Shown here in pieces: positions 37,743 to 47,755 of a stretch of 64,000 bases of DNA. Origin of the DNA: Hymenobacter sp. IS2118 (lineage in GTDB: Bacteria; Bacteroidota; Bacteroidia; Cytophagales; Hymenobacteraceae); assembly GCF_000715495.1 (NCBI RefSeq), contig NZ_JNLX01000145.1:1-64000 (forward strand), written 5' to 3'. Numbering within the stretch: position 1 is the first letter of the stretch; every line of letters begins with the position of its first letter. The notes beneath the pieces were generated by a model. That model searched no databases. It had not been told where the DNA came from and worked only from the letters and a program-made list of their open reading frames with translations. The position numbers and the translations under genes were made by a program.

Positions 37743-38429
37743 ATGAGTAGTGTCGCCTTTTCCCACCCCAAGCTGCTGATTTTCGACGTCAACGAAACCC
37801 TGCTCGACCTAAGCAAGCTGCAGCAGGCCGTCAATCAGGAGTTTAGGTCGGCAACAGCCTTCAAGCAGTGGTTTGCGCTGCTGCTCCAGTATTCGCTGGT
37901 TGATACCGTGACGGGCAACTACCACAATTTCGGGCAGATTGGCGACGCGGCCCTTGATATGTTGGCGCAGGCGATGGGCCAGCCAGCCCGGCCTGCAGCC
38001 CGCAAAAAGGAAATCCTCATCCTCATTACCGAGCTGCCCCCGCACCCCGACATCATTCCCGGCCTCACGGCCCTGCAAAAGGCGGGCTTCCGCATGGTCA
38101 CGCTCACCAACTCGCCCGATGCCACGGTGCAAAAGCAGATGGCCTACGCCGGCCTCACCAGCTTCTTCGAGCAGCTGCTCAGCATCGACGCGCTCAAGCG
38201 CTACAAGCCCCACCCCGAAACCTACTACAGCACCTGTAAGCAGCTGAAAGTAGCGCCCGCCCAAGCCATGCTGGTAGCTGCCCACGGCTGGGATACGGCC
38301 GGCGCGCAGTTGGCGGGGCTGCAGGCCGCGTTCATCTCCCGGCCGGGGCAGCAGGTATACCCATTAGCCCCCGCGCCCACCCTCACCGGTCCCACTCTGC
38401 CCGACATTGCCCGGCAGCTCATCGGCTAG
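37743..38429 (+). CDS. Haloacid dehalogenase type II (HAD superfamily)
   Basis: A 228-residue HAD hydrolase. The nucleophile Asp15 is in LLIFDVNETLLDL, motif II Ser/Thr is in LTNSPDAT, the conserved Lys is in KRYKPHPETY, and the closing acidic/aromatic loop is VAAHGWDTAGA. This pattern fits L-2-haloacid dehalogenases, which hydrolyse short 2-haloacids, though many such proteins have other substrates. It stands between a repeat element and a redoxin gene. Confidence 0.9.
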   Translation: MSSVAFSHPKLLIFDVNETLLDLSKLQQAVNQEFRSATAFKQWFALLLQYSLVDTVTGNYHNFGQIGDAALDMLAQAMGQPARPAARKKEILILITELPPHPDIIPGLTALQKAGFRMVTLTNSPDATVQKQMAYAGLTSFFEQLLSIDALKRYKPHPETYYSTCKQLKVAPAQAMLVAAHGWDTAGAQLAGLQAAFISRPGQQVYPLAPAPTLTGPTLPDIARQLIG

Positions 38430-38504
38430 GCGGCTACTGCTAAAGTGGCCGGGTGGCCGGTGGCTTTTCAACTGAAACCAGGGAGTAGCCACTACCTTTC
38501 GGTC

Positions 38505-39107
38505 ATGATGAACTACCGGCTGCCCGTTTCGATGCTCCTTTTAGCGCTACCGCTGGCCGGCCGTGCCCAAACTGTGCCCGCCCGCACCGCTGCGCCGCTG
38601 GCCGTGGGCACCGTGGCCCCGGCCTTCAAAGGCAAGGACGCCACCGGAAAGCCCATCGAGCTGAAGCAGCTGCTGAAGAAGGGCCCGGTGGTGCTCTACT
38701 TCTACCGTGGCCAGTGGTGCCCCTACTGCAACAAGCAGCTCAGCCAGCTCCAGGACTCGCTGCAGCTGCTCACGGCCAAGGGCGCTCAGATAGTAGTCGT
38801 GACGCCCGAAACTCAGGAGAACATCAGCAAAACTGTGGAGAAGACCAAAGCGGCTTTCCCTATCGTGCAGGACCAGGGCTTCGTCATCATGAAAGCCTAC
38901 AACACGGCCTTCACCGTCGACCCCGCCACTGCCCTCAAATACAAGGGTTTCGGGGTTGATTTGCAGAAAGCCAACGCCGCCTCCGACGACGTGCTGCCCG
39001 TGCCGGCCACCTACGTCATCGGCCGCGACGGCCGCATCAAGTTCACCTACTTCAATCCCGACTACAAGCAGCGCGTATCGGTGCGCCGCATAGCGGCCGC
39101 GCTGTAG
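38505..39107 (+). CDS. Secreted peroxiredoxin-like (AhpC/TSA) redoxin
   Basis: A 200-residue protein with a signal peptide (MMNYRLPVSMLLLALPLAGRAQ) and a thioredoxin fold. The active site reads YRGQWCPYCNKQL, so there is a CxxC rather than the lone peroxidatic Cys of classical AhpC. The pattern is typical of the redoxin/PRX-like 'peroxiredoxin-like family' proteins. It would act in the periplasm as a thiol peroxidase or disulfide reductase. A second Met at 38508 is an equal start candidate. The preceding HAD gene is 75 bases upstream. Confidence 0.9.
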   Translation: MMNYRLPVSMLLLALPLAGRAQTVPARTAAPLAVGTVAPAFKGKDATGKPIELKQLLKKGPVVLYFYRGQWCPYCNKQLSQLQDSLQLLTAKGAQIVVVTPETQENISKTVEKTKAAFPIVQDQGFVIMKAYNTAFTVDPATALKYKGFGVDLQKANAASDDVLPVPATYVIGRDGRIKFTYFNPDYKQRVSVRRIAAAL

Positions 39108-39118
39108 GGCCGGGCCTG

Positions 39119-39500
39119 CTACAGCTTAAATTCCACATCGAGGGCCGATTGCAGCAGCGACGACACGTCCTGGTGGTCCATAACCAGCTTTGGGTTGATG
39201 CGGGCCGCCACCGGGTTTAGTGGACATCTAGCCGCTCCGGCCGCGAGCCGGTGGCCCGCCGGCCCTGCACGTACAGTACCTTGCCTATGTCGGCCGCGCC
39301 GCTCATCGGCAAGCCAAACTGCGTGGCCTGCCGGGCTTTGTGCATCTGCCGCGCCGCATGAATCAGGGACTTGCTGGGCACGCAGCCGTGGCTGGGCAGT
39401 CGCCGCCCACGTCCTCGGCTGTGCGGTTGATGAGCAGCAAGCGCAGCTTGCTGCGGGCCATGAACAAGCTCAGGCCCCCAGCCCGGCCGAACCGGCGCGC
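39119..39500 (-). pseudogene. Decayed FAD-dependent pyridine nucleotide-disulfide oxidoreductase fragment
   Basis: On the minus strand one frame reads GGLSLFMARSKLR ... INRTAEDVGGDC (about 39500-39415), then the reading frame shifts and continues as GCVPSKSLIHAARQM ... FGLPMSGAADIGKV (about 39390-39280). Together these are the FAD-binding start and redox-site helix of a mercuric-reductase/dihydrolipoamide-dehydrogenase-like enzyme. The N-terminal dinucleotide loop and everything after about residue 85 are missing, and a small deletion separates GGDC from GCVPS. The rest to 39119 is an unassigned remnant (...NPKLVMDHQDVSSLLQ). It is a non-functional relic. Confidence 0.75.
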
Positions 39501-39654
39501 TGGCTTGGTGCGCCGCAACAAGGGTTATTGTTTCTTTGCCGGGTGGCATTTGTATCGGCTGAAATTGGGGACTGTCAGCTTGTTCACCAAACGCTTTTAG
39601 AAGGGCAGAACGGTAAAGCATACGTTCCGCTTCAAGCAGCAAGCCGGCACTGAG

Positions 39655-39685
39655 TTTGGCGGATAATAAAAAACCAGTACATTGG
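39655..39685 (+). promoter_or_regulatory. xerC promoter (TTTG-N19-TACATTGG)
   Basis: TTTG (39655-39658), a 19-base spacer and TACATTGG (39678-39685) fit the Bacteroidota promoter with one mismatch in the -7 box. The transcript would start near 39692, about 30 bases before xerC. Confidence 0.65.
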
Positions 39686-39722
39686 ATGCCCGGCCCACCC
39701 ACCGGGCATTTTTGGTGTTGGT

Positions 39723-40601
39723 ATGGATGCTTTTCTCGATTTTTTGCGCTTTGAGCGGCGTTACAGCCCCCACACGGTCACTTCGTACCAAACCGACCTG
39801 GGGCAGTTCGCGGCCTATCTGAAATCGGCCTACGAATTGCCCGACCCGGCGCAGGCCACGCACCCGCTCATCCGGGGCTGGGTGGTGGAGCTGATGGAGC
39901 AGAACCTGGACCCGCGCACCGTGAACCGCAAGGTGGCCTGCCTGCGCTCGTACTACAAGTTTTTGCTGCGTAACGGCCGCATCGAAGCCAACCCGATGCT
40001 GCGTATCAAAGCCCCGAAAATGGCCAAGAAGCTGCCCGAATTCGTGCCCGAGGACGCGCTCAACGGGCTGCTGAACTCGTTTGAATTTGGCGATGACTTT
40101 GCCGGACACCGCGACCAGCTCGTGCTGGAGATGCTCTACGGCACGGGCATTCGTTTGTCGGAGCTCATCGGCATCCACGCCGACGACGTGAGCCTGGGCG
40201 CCAGCACCGTGCGCGTCACCGGCAAGGGCAATAAGCAGCGCCTCGTGCCCCTAAACCCATCATTGAAGCTGGTGATTGAACACTACCAGGCCCGCCGGGC
40301 GCGGGAGTTTGGCCCGGCCGCAGGGCCGCTGCTGCTCACCGACAAAGGCGAGCCCATGTACGAGAAGTTCGTGTACCGTACCGTGAAGCGCTACCTCAGC
40401 CAGATTACGACGTCGAGCGCGCAGCAGCACCCGCACGCGCTGCGCCATGCCTTTGCCACGCACTTGCTGGGCAAGGGCGCCGACCTCAATTCCATCAAAG
40501 AATTGCTGGGGCACGCCAGCCTGGCAGCCACCCAAGTCTATACACACCTATCCGTTGATAGGCTGAAATCCGTATTTGAACAAGCCCATCCACGGGCTTG
40601 A
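39723..40601 (+). CDS. xerC: Tyrosine recombinase XerC
   Basis: A 292-residue tyrosine recombinase. It cuts and rejoins DNA at dif to resolve chromosome dimers. The catalytic set is complete: Arg144 (GTGIRLSEL), Lys168 (TGKGNKQR), His237 and Arg240 (HPHALRH), His263 (LLGHASLAATQ) and nucleophile Tyr272 (QVYTHLS). An N-terminal SAM-like core-binding domain (FLRFERRYSPHTVTSYQTDL) covers the first 100 residues. Genes for hibernation factor follow 37 bases later. Housekeeping Xer is more likely than an integrase since no mobile element is attached. Confidence 0.93.
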   Translation: MDAFLDFLRFERRYSPHTVTSYQTDLGQFAAYLKSAYELPDPAQATHPLIRGWVVELMEQNLDPRTVNRKVACLRSYYKFLLRNGRIEANPMLRIKAPKMAKKLPEFVPEDALNGLLNSFEFGDDFAGHRDQLVLEMLYGTGIRLSELIGIHADDVSLGASTVRVTGKGNKQRLVPLNPSLKLVIEHYQARRAREFGPAAGPLLLTDKGEPMYEKFVYRTVKRYLSQITTSSAQQHPHALRHAFATHLLGKGADLNSIKELLGHASLAATQVYTHLSVDRLKSVFEQAHPRA

Positions 40602-40638
40602 GTTTCTTTTACCCTTTTACCTCTTAACCAACTGCTTT

Positions 40639-40938
40639 ATGAAAGTACAGATGCATTCGGTGCACTTCGACGCCGACCAAAAACTGCTTGATTTCGTGCA
40701 GCAACGCCTCAATAAGCTTGAGACTTTTTACGACAAAGTAACCGGTGGCGAAGTTATTATGCGCCTCAACAACAAAGACGGAATAGAAAATAAGACCGTC
40801 GAAATAAAGCTGCTGGTGCCCGGCACTACGCTTTTCAGCCAGGAAGACGCCGCGTCCTTCGAAGCCGCCGCCGATGCCGCCGCCGATAGCCTGCGCCGCC
40901 AAATCACCAAATACAAGGAGAAATCCACCGCCCATTAA
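40639..40938 (+). CDS. hpf: Ribosome hibernation-promoting factor, short form
   Basis: A 99-residue HPF/RaiA-type protein. It binds the ribosome in the tRNA/mRNA channel and inactivates it in stationary phase. The family pattern is KVQMHSVHFDADQKLLDFVQQRLNKLETFYD. The C-terminal dimerisation domain of long HPF is missing, as in E. coli short HPF. The start at 40639 matches the family; an upstream Met at 40576 overlaps xerC. It follows xerC by 37 bases without a separate promoter and is followed by a strong terminator, so xerC-hpf are one unit. Confidence 0.95.
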   Translation: MKVQMHSVHFDADQKLLDFVQQRLNKLETFYDKVTGGEVIMRLNNKDGIENKTVEIKLLVPGTTLFSQEDAASFEAAADAAADSLRRQITKYKEKSTAH

Positions 40939-40993
40939 TAATTAGCTGTTAGCTGACAGCTTTTAGCCGTTAGCTCCTCAGATATTTTAAAAG

Positions 40994-41030
40994 AAAAAGC
41001 CCCGCTTGATACAATCAAGCGGGGCTTTTT
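40994..41030. terminator. Bidirectional terminator between hpf and metK
   Basis: AAAAAGCCCCGCTTGAT (40994-41010) and ATCAAGCGGGGCTTTTT (41014-41030) form a perfect 17-bp stem with a 3-base loop. T-runs follow on both strands. It lies between the convergent hpf and metK genes. Confidence 0.95.
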
Positions 41031-41092
41031 GCTGGATTTTGCGCCGGAAAAACGCTCAGACGGGCACAAGCTGAAGCTTATGATACAGATGG

Positions 41093-42358
41093 CTAATTAA
41101 GTCCGAACTCAGCCTTAATCTGGGGCACGTAGTCGAGCTTTTCCCAAGTGAAGGTTTCGAAGGTTTTCACGCTGCCGTCTTTCATGGTGGCTTGCACGGT
41201 GCCGGGCTGCCGGCCCATGTGGCCGTAGGCCGCCGTTTGGGCAAAAATGGGGTTTTGTAGGCCAAAGCGCTGCACAATGGCATAAGGCCGCAGGTCGAAT
41301 AGCTTATTCACTTTGTCTGCGATTTCCCCGTCGGTGAGCGTGGTGCCACGGCTGCCCTGGACCTTGGTGGTGCCGTAGGTAGTTACGAACACGCCCACGG
41401 GCTGGGCCACGCCAATGGCGTAGGCTACCTGCACGAGTACCTGGTCGGCCACGCCGGCCGCTACCAGGTTTTTGGCAATGTGCCGGGCCGCGTAGGCCGC
41501 CGAGCGGTCTACTTTAGACGAGTCTTTACCGGAAAATGCACCGCCGCCGTGAGCGCCCTTGCCGCCGTAGGTGTCCACGATGATTTTACGGCCCGTGAGG
41601 CCGGAATCGCCGTGGGGCCCGCCGATAACGAACTTGCCGGTGGGGTTGATGTGGTAGATAATCTGGTCGGTGAACAGGGCCTGGGCTTCGGCGCTCAGGC
41701 CGGCTTTCACGCGCGGGATGAGGATGGCGAGCACATCGGCCTTGATGCGGTCCAGCATCACGGTTTCAGAAGGGTCGAACTCGTCGTGCTGCGTGCTGAT
41801 GACAATGGTGTCGATGGCTTCGGGCAGGTGGTCGTCGGAGTAGCGAATCGTGACCTGGCTCTTGGCGTCGGGGCGCAGGTAAGTCATTTCGCGACCTTCG
41901 CGGCGGATGGCGGCCAGTTCCTGCAGCAAGCGGTGCGACAAATCAAGGGCCAGCGGCATGTAATTGGCCGTTTCGTGGCTGGCGTAGCCGAACATCATGC
42001 CTTGGTCGCCGGCGCCCTGGTCTTCGTCCTTGGCGCGCTCCACGCCCTGGTTGATGTCGGGCGACTGCTCGTGCAGGCGGTTCATTACCTCGCAGGTGTC
42101 GGCGTTGAACAGGTATTCGGGCTTGTCGTAGCCGATGCGGCGAATGGTTTCGCGGATAATGGGCTCGGCATCGACGTGGGCCGTGGACTTGATTTCGCCA
42201 GCCACCAGCGCAAAGTCAGTGGTTACGAGGGTTTCGCAAGCAACTTTGGCGGTCGGGTCCTGGCGGAGGTACTCGTCGAGGATGGCATCGGAAATCTGGT
42301 CAGCGACTTTATCAGGATGACCTTCCGAAACCGATTCGGAAGTGAACAGATAGGGCAT
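41093..42358 (-). CDS. metK: S-adenosylmethionine synthetase
   Basis: A 421-residue enzyme making S-adenosylmethionine from methionine and ATP. The signatures are [22 protein letters not shown] at the start, [33 protein letters not shown] and [20 protein letters not shown]. Length is a little above the E. coli enzyme, as in other Bacteroidota. The start [13 protein letters not shown] at 42358 was preferred over 42433. A -7 box is 73 bases upstream. No SAM riboswitch consensus could be recognised in the leader. Confidence 0.98.
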   Translation of the reverse strand: MPYLFTSESVSEGHPDKVADQISDAILDEYLRQDPTAKVACETLVTTDFALVAGEIKSTAHVDAEPIIRETIRRIGYDKPEYLFNADTCEVMNRLHEQSPDINQGVERAKDEDQGAGDQGMMFGYASHETANYMPLALDLSHRLLQELAAIRREGREMTYLRPDAKSQVTIRYSDDHLPEAIDTIVISTQHDEFDPSETVMLDRIKADVLAILIPRVKAGLSAEAQALFTDQIIYHINPTGKFVIGGPHGDSGLTGRKIIVDTYGGKGAHGGGAFSGKDSSKVDRSAAYAARHIAKNLVAAGVADQVLVQVAYAIGVAQPVGVFVTTYGTTKVQGSRGTTLTDGEIADKVNKLFDLRPYAIVQRFGLQNPIFAQTAAYGHMGRQPGTVQATMKDGSVKTFETFTWEKLDYVPQIKAEFGLN

Positions 42359-42430
42359 TGATAGCGCGAAAAGAGCAAAAAGAAAAGACAAGGGTTCCCC
42401 CCAGGCTGCGAACAACAGGCGGGCGCAGGG

Positions 42431-42438
42431 CAAAACTA
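42431..42438 (-). promoter_or_regulatory. -7 box (TAGTTTTG) of metK
   Basis: On the minus strand TAGTTTTG fits TAnnTTTG. It lies 73 bases upstream of the chosen metK start, with a plausible transcript start near 42424. The -33 region is weak. Confidence 0.5.
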
Positions 42439-42549
42439 CGGAAATCCGGGCTATTGGGAACGGCCGCCGGTACAGGCCCAGCCGCGAGCACTCAGAATTT
42501 CAACCCAATAACTACACAGCACGCCCGCTTTCCTGGTTATCTCAGCTCC

Positions 42550-43284
42550 TTACAGCTGCGCCAGGCGGCCGCCGTCCACGGCAAGAGTGGTGCCGTGGAT
42601 GAAGCTGGCTTCGTGCGAGGCCATGAAAGCAATGGCAGCGGCCAACTCTTCGGGCCGGCCTACGGTAGCTTTGTCAATGACTTCGACGCCGTTCTCCACA
42701 TTCGGGTTGGTCCAGAGCATGGGGGTGTCCACGGCGCCGGGAGCCACGGCGTTGATGCGAATTTGCCGGTAATCAAGCTCCCGGCTCATGCCGCGTACGA
42801 AGGCTTCCATCGCGCCTTTGCTGGTGGCGTAGGGCACCACGCTGGCCGTGGTCTGGTGCGCGTGCACCGAGCTGATGGCCACAATGGCGCTGCCCTTGGG
42901 CATGTGCGGCAGGCAAAGCTGCGTAAGCTGCGCCAGGGAGCGCAGGTTCACCTGCATGAGCAGGTCCCATTCGCCCAGGGGCAGGTCCACGAGGGACTCG
43001 AAAGTCATCATGGCCGCGTTGCATATCAGTACGTCCACGCGGTGGTATTTCGTCACTACCTTCTTTACCGTGGCGGCAATTGCCTTGGGCTCGGCCAGGT
43101 CACAGGCCAGGAAAATGGCTGTGCCCCCGGCTTCGGTAATGGTGGCTACGGTCAGGGCGCCGTCCACGGCGTCGCGGCCCAGCACTACCACGGTAGCGCC
43201 TTCGGCGCCCAGCCGCACGCAGGTGGCGCGGCCAATGCCCGACGTTCCGCCCGTTACCAGGCACACTTTATCTGTAAATCGCAT
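42550..43284 (-). CDS. Short-chain dehydrogenase/reductase (SDR family)
   Basis: A 244-residue classical SDR. The cofactor loop is VTGGTSGIGRAT (TGxxxGxG), the structural NAG-like motif reads ICNAAMM, and catalytic Ser and Tyr-x-x-x-Lys are in AISSVHAH and VVPYATSKGAMEAF. The cofactor-dependent acidic/basic residue after beta-2 is Arg in LGRDA, suggesting NADP(H) or NAD(H) without certainty. The substrate is unknown. It precedes metK on the same strand by 191 bases but is not obviously co-regulated. Confidence 0.92.
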   Translation of the reverse strand: MRFTDKVCLVTGGTSGIGRATCVRLGAEGATVVVLGRDAVDGALTVATITEAGGTAIFLACDLAEPKAIAATVKKVVTKYHRVDVLICNAAMMTFESLVDLPLGEWDLLMQVNLRSLAQLTQLCLPHMPKGSAIVAISSVHAHQTTASVVPYATSKGAMEAFVRGMSRELDYRQIRINAVAPGAVDTPMLWTNPNVENGVEVIDKATVGRPEELAAAIAFMASHEASFIHGTTLAVDGGRLAQL

Positions 43285-43306
43285 TATTAATTCAAAAGGA
43301 GGTACT

Positions 43307-43365
43307 AGTTGGCAGTTGTCAATTTATTATGCATTCTAACAACTGACAACCAGCAACTGCCAACT
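43307..43365. repeat. AGTTGGCAGTTG-type inverted repeat
   Basis: AGTTGGCAGTTG (43307-43318) and CAACTGCCAACT (43354-43365) are perfectly complementary 12-base arms. The loop contains CAACTGACAAC, which belongs to the same family. It sits between the methyltransferase stop and the SDR start. Confidence 0.65.
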
Positions 43366-43384
43366 AAAGAAGTCGGGGCGATGT

Positions 43385-44596
43385 TTAAATCAAGCCCACC
43401 ACCGGGGCCTGCATTTTCTCGCAAACCAGCACCACCGGTCGGCCGCGCAGGTCCGTAGTGGCAAAAAGGTACACCTCGCCGCCCTCCCGAATGCCGGTAT
43501 GGCGCCGGAAGTCGGCCACCGATTCCGGGAAGTTGCGGGTCGTGACGTGCGCCCTGGCCTCGGGTCCCAAGTGCGCCTTTAGCGCGGCCCCGTCGGCTTT
43601 TTCCACGGCTTTTACCCGAAAAATGCGTCCCGGAAAGTCAGTCCGCAGCACTTCCGACGTGTAGAGATGGCTGTGCTGATGCAGCTTGAGCAGCTCGAAT
43701 GCCGTGCCGATGCTGCGGAAGGCCCCGGCCTTGAGCACCGCCGCATTGGGCTCGTACAAATACTGCTGGGCTTCGGCGTAACGAGGCGTGGCGCGGGCTT
43801 CGCGGGCGCGGTTGAGGCGAAATTCCTGCTGACTGCCATCGCGGCGCAGGTTCAGGGCGTAGCGTTCGGGGTCCACGGCGGGTTCCTGGCCCAACTCGTA
43901 GAGTACTTCCTTCACCTCGTTGTCCACGGCCAGCACCCACAGCCGGCGCACGTGCCCCAGGCCCTGCACGGCGTGCTCGATGTCGAGCATGGGCGAGGTT
44001 TTGAGCAGCACCTTGTCGGCCTTGTGCAGCAGCAGCGGCAGCAGCTTCACCACGTCGGGCTCGCAGTCGCGCAGCAGAAAAATCTTGCGGGCCGCGGTGT
44101 CGCGCCGGGCTGGGTCGAGGTACAGCCAGTCGTAGTGGTGGGGGGTGCTTTTGAGGAAGGCCAGCGCGTCTTCGGCGTGCACGGCCACATTGGTCACGCC
44201 CAACTGGGTCAGATTGTAGCTCACGATTGCTGCCAGCCGGGGGTCGCGCTCCACATAATCGACGTGCGCTACGCGGGCCGCAAAATGCGCCGTGTCGGCC
44301 CCGAAGCCACCGGTGAGGTCGGCCAGGCGCTGGCCTTCCACCAGGCTGGCTTTGAAGGCCGCCGTGCGAGCCGACGAGGCCTGCTCGACCGACAGCGTGG
44401 GCGGAAAAATCAAATCCGGGTTATCGGCCCATTCGGGCAGCTTGGTGCGGGCCTTCTGGCGGGCCTGAATCTGGCGCACCAGCTCGGGTACGGGCAAACC
44501 GGGGTGGCGGCGGGCTTGGAGGGCCAGATGCGCGGGGTCGTCGTGCAAGTGCGCGGCCACATAGCGCCTGGCCGCTTCGGGCAAGGGGTATTCCAT
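43385..44596 (-). CDS. Class I SAM-dependent methyltransferase with THUMP-like C-terminal domain
   Basis: A 403-residue protein. The SAM-binding core is LADLTGGFGADTAHFA, with VDYVERDPRL as the ribose-binding acidic motif and YLDPARRD as motif IV (a DPAR signature shared with RNA methyltransferases). An N-terminal helical region (LPEAARRYVAAHL) and a C-terminal THUMP-like region of about 70 residues complete it. It probably methylates RNA. The start at 44596 (MEYPLPEA) is the family one. It follows an unknown membrane protein gene on the same strand by 29 bases. Confidence 0.88.
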   Translation of the reverse strand: MEYPLPEAARRYVAAHLHDDPAHLALQARRHPGLPVPELVRQIQARQKARTKLPEWADNPDLIFPPTLSVEQASSARTAAFKASLVEGQRLADLTGGFGADTAHFAARVAHVDYVERDPRLAAIVSYNLTQLGVTNVAVHAEDALAFLKSTPHHYDWLYLDPARRDTAARKIFLLRDCEPDVVKLLPLLLHKADKVLLKTSPMLDIEHAVQGLGHVRRLWVLAVDNEVKEVLYELGQEPAVDPERYALNLRRDGSQQEFRLNRAREARATPRYAEAQQYLYEPNAAVLKAGAFRSIGTAFELLKLHQHSHLYTSEVLRTDFPGRIFRVKAVEKADGAALKAHLGPEARAHVTTRNFPESVADFRRHTGIREGGEVYLFATTDLRGRPVVLVCEKMQAPVVGLI

Positions 44597-44625
44597 CAAT
44601 AAACCAATACGGGAAAACGGAGAAA

Positions 44626-45222
44626 TTAGCGCACCGTCCAGCGCAAAGCCAGCAGCGGCTGGCCCGTGGGCGCTGCGCCAAGGCCAATAGAAGCAGGTTG
44701 CAGTCGCTGCCAAAATGCCCCGCCAGCACCGTTGGGCGACTCGTTGTACATTTTCACGGCGCGCTGCAGGTAGCTGTTGGTGTTGCGATTGATGAACACC
44801 GTGGCCAGCACGCTGCTCGCGAATACCCCCAGCGCCATTTTCTGGTTGTTGTTGAAATACTGAGGGTCCCCGTGGGCAAAAATCTGCTGGCCGTACACCC
44901 CAAACGAGCCCACCGCCACCAGCCGGTCAATTAGAAAAAGGGTTTTTTGGCGGCGGTAGCGGTCCAGGTTGGCCAGGGCTTGGGGGTTGCCAGCTAGGTA
45001 AGGCCGCAGCCGCTGGCCGAAGAAGCCGGCGGTCTGGTACTTATTGCCCTCCGCGCCAGGCGCCAGGAAGTCGAAATTGTGCTGGGCCCCGTTGAAACCG
45101 CGCGTGGCATCCTCGGGGCTCAGCCGGATGGTGTTTACATCCTGAGCCAGCGTCGGCAAGAAAATGCCACCGGACAGGGCTACAACAGCAGCAAAGCGTA
45201 TCTGCCAGGTTAAGAAACGCAT
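44626..45222 (-). CDS. Small exported membrane protein of unknown function
   Basis: A 198-residue protein with a signal sequence or N-terminal anchor (MRFLTWQIRFAAVVALSGG) and two later hydrophobic segments near the middle (KTLFLIDRLVAVGSFGVYG and KMALGVFASSVLATVFI), followed by RNTNSYLQRAVKMYNES. The pattern is reminiscent of DUF5683-like Bacteroidota proteins but no domain is assigned. The start at 45222 fits a -7 box at 45246-45253; the Met at 45240 would lie before the expected transcript start. It is likely co-transcribed with the THUMP-like methyltransferase gene, 29 bases downstream. Confidence 0.75.
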   Translation of the reverse strand: MRFLTWQIRFAAVVALSGGIFLPTLAQDVNTIRLSPEDATRGFNGAQHNFDFLAPGAEGNKYQTAGFFGQRLRPYLAGNPQALANLDRYRRQKTLFLIDRLVAVGSFGVYGQQIFAHGDPQYFNNNQKMALGVFASSVLATVFINRNTNSYLQRAVKMYNESPNGAGGAFWQRLQPASIGLGAAPTGQPLLALRWTVR

Positions 45223-45245
45223 ACGAGGAGTAAGGTGCATGCTAA

Positions 45246-45253
45246 CAAAGGTA
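45246..45253 (-). promoter_or_regulatory. -7 box (TACCTTTG) upstream of the exported membrane protein gene
   Basis: On the minus strand TACCTTTG fits TAnnTTTG. Its expected transcript start near 45239 favours the Met at 45222 as start codon. A -33 box is not clear. Confidence 0.5.
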
Positions 45254-45396
45254 TGGCGGATTGCCAGGCCGACTCAGTGGGAATAATAAAATAATTCCGG
45301 GCCCCGACTCAACAAACCCACTGCTTTGCACGTTCAGGCCGGGCCGGCTTGGCGTATTCGGGCTGGCAGGTTTCATTTACTAAACGCCTATTTGTT

Positions 45397-46149
45397 ATGA
45401 GCACATCCTCCCTTTTTCGCCGCACTTTGCAAGTTCTGCTGCCGGCAACCCTACTATTGACCGCCTGCGGCAAAGACGACAAGCCCGCCGACCCCGCGCC
45501 CGATAAAGGCAAGGTGCTGCTTTCGCACGCCGCCGCCGCCGCCAACACCCCGGTAACTGCGTTCATCAACGACCAGCAAGTGGGCCAGCTTAATTTCGGG
45601 CAAAGCACCGCTTACCTCAGCACGAATGCGGGCACCCAGGCCTTGCGCATCAACAGCGGCACGCAGTCTGTGGCCACGCAGGTGCTCACCATTGCCAAAG
45701 ACCAGAACTACACGGTATTTGCCTATTCTCCTGCTGCTACCATCGGCAGCATAGCCCTGCTCCAGGTACCCGATGACCTGACTGCCCCGCCCGCTGGCCA
45801 GGTAAAAGTGCGGCTGGTGCATCTGGCCGTGGGCGCCCCCAGTCCGTTGCGTCTCTCCGTGCCCTCACCCATTCCCGGCAGCCTGGGCCCCGACATCACT
45901 ACGGACGTAGAATTTACGAAAGCTTCGGCCTTTACTAACCTCAATGCCGGTGCTTTCAACCTGAGCGTCACTACCGTCAACACAACGCCCCGCGCGGAGT
46001 TGCTGGCCGTGGGCGACGGTACCGGAGCCGGCACGGGCACAAAAACATTTGAAGCCGGAAAAATTTACACCGTGGTGGTGCGCGGCATTTCCGGGGGCGC
46101 TGTGCCCGCGGCGCAGCAGCCGCAGGCTATCATTATCCAGCACAATTAA
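45397..46149 (+). CDS. DUF4397 domain lipoprotein
   Basis: A 250-residue exported lipoprotein; the lipobox is LLLTACGK. DUF4397 is a beta-sandwich domain present here in roughly two copies: one from about residue 30 (VLLSHAAAAANTPVTAFINDQQV) and one from about 140 (VKVRLVHLAVGAPSPLRLSV). Such proteins are found on cell surfaces of Bacteroidota and others; the function is unknown. The start at 45397 was chosen for the signal peptide. A terminator follows. Confidence 0.88.
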   Translation: MSTSSLFRRTLQVLLPATLLLTACGKDDKPADPAPDKGKVLLSHAAAAANTPVTAFINDQQVGQLNFGQSTAYLSTNAGTQALRINSGTQSVATQVLTIAKDQNYTVFAYSPAATIGSIALLQVPDDLTAPPAGQVKVRLVHLAVGAPSPLRLSVPSPIPGSLGPDITTDVEFTKASAFTNLNAGAFNLSVTTVNTTPRAELLAVGDGTGAGTGTKTFEAGKIYTVVVRGISGGAVPAAQQPQAIIIQHN

Positions 46150-46183
46150 ATTGGCGTCATAGCCACATTGTGACCTTCTGCAG

Positions 46184-46213
46184 AAAACCCGCGTTCACCG
46201 ACGCGGGTTTTTT
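46184..46213 (+). terminator. Terminator after the DUF4397 gene
   Basis: AAAACCCGCGT (46184-46194) pairs with ACGCGGGTTTT (46201-46211) over a 6-base loop and is followed by a T-run. It lies 35 bases past the stop and before the ahcY promoter. Confidence 0.88.
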
Positions 46214-46215
46214 CA

Positions 46216-46247
46216 TTTCAGGCTTTTGAACAAAGGCCGTACCTTTG
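46216..46247 (+). promoter_or_regulatory. ahcY promoter (TTTC-N20-TACCTTTG)
   Basis: TTTC (46216-46219), a 20-base spacer and TACCTTTG (46240-46247) fit the Bacteroidota promoter with one mismatch in the -33 box. The transcript would start near 46254, about 30 bases before the ahcY start. Confidence 0.6.
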
Positions 46248-46285
46248 CAGTTGAATCCTGAATACTTCAACTAAACTGCATCACG

Positions 46286-47602
<1,317 letters not shown>

Positions 47603-47674
47603 ACCACGGATTGGCGCGAATTTCACGGGTTTCGTGAACGGCGCAGTTCCCTGCTGATTACTGCGTAAAATAAA

Positions 47675-47706
47675 GAAGGCCACTCCCAGGAGTGGCCTTC
47701 TTTTTT
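47675..47706 (+). terminator. Terminator after ahcY
   Basis: GAAGGCCACTC and GAGTGGCCTTC form an 11-bp stem with a CCAG loop, followed by TTTTTT. It begins 72 bases past the stop. Confidence 0.88.
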
Positions 47707-47755
47707 GCGTTTGCGGGAGGTAAGCAGTTGAGCAAAAGGAACAGTATTGAATTTG

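Noticed and set aside
41480-42361. 293-residue open frame on the plus strand
   Set aside because: It is antisense to metK and has no start context or recognisable domain.
42359-42549. Possible SAM riboswitch ahead of metK
   Set aside because: No SAM-I, SAM-II or SAM-IV type conserved core could be recognised by eye in the short leader; only a -7 box was supported.
43667-44602. 311-residue open frame on the plus strand
   Set aside because: It is antisense to the THUMP-like methyltransferase gene.
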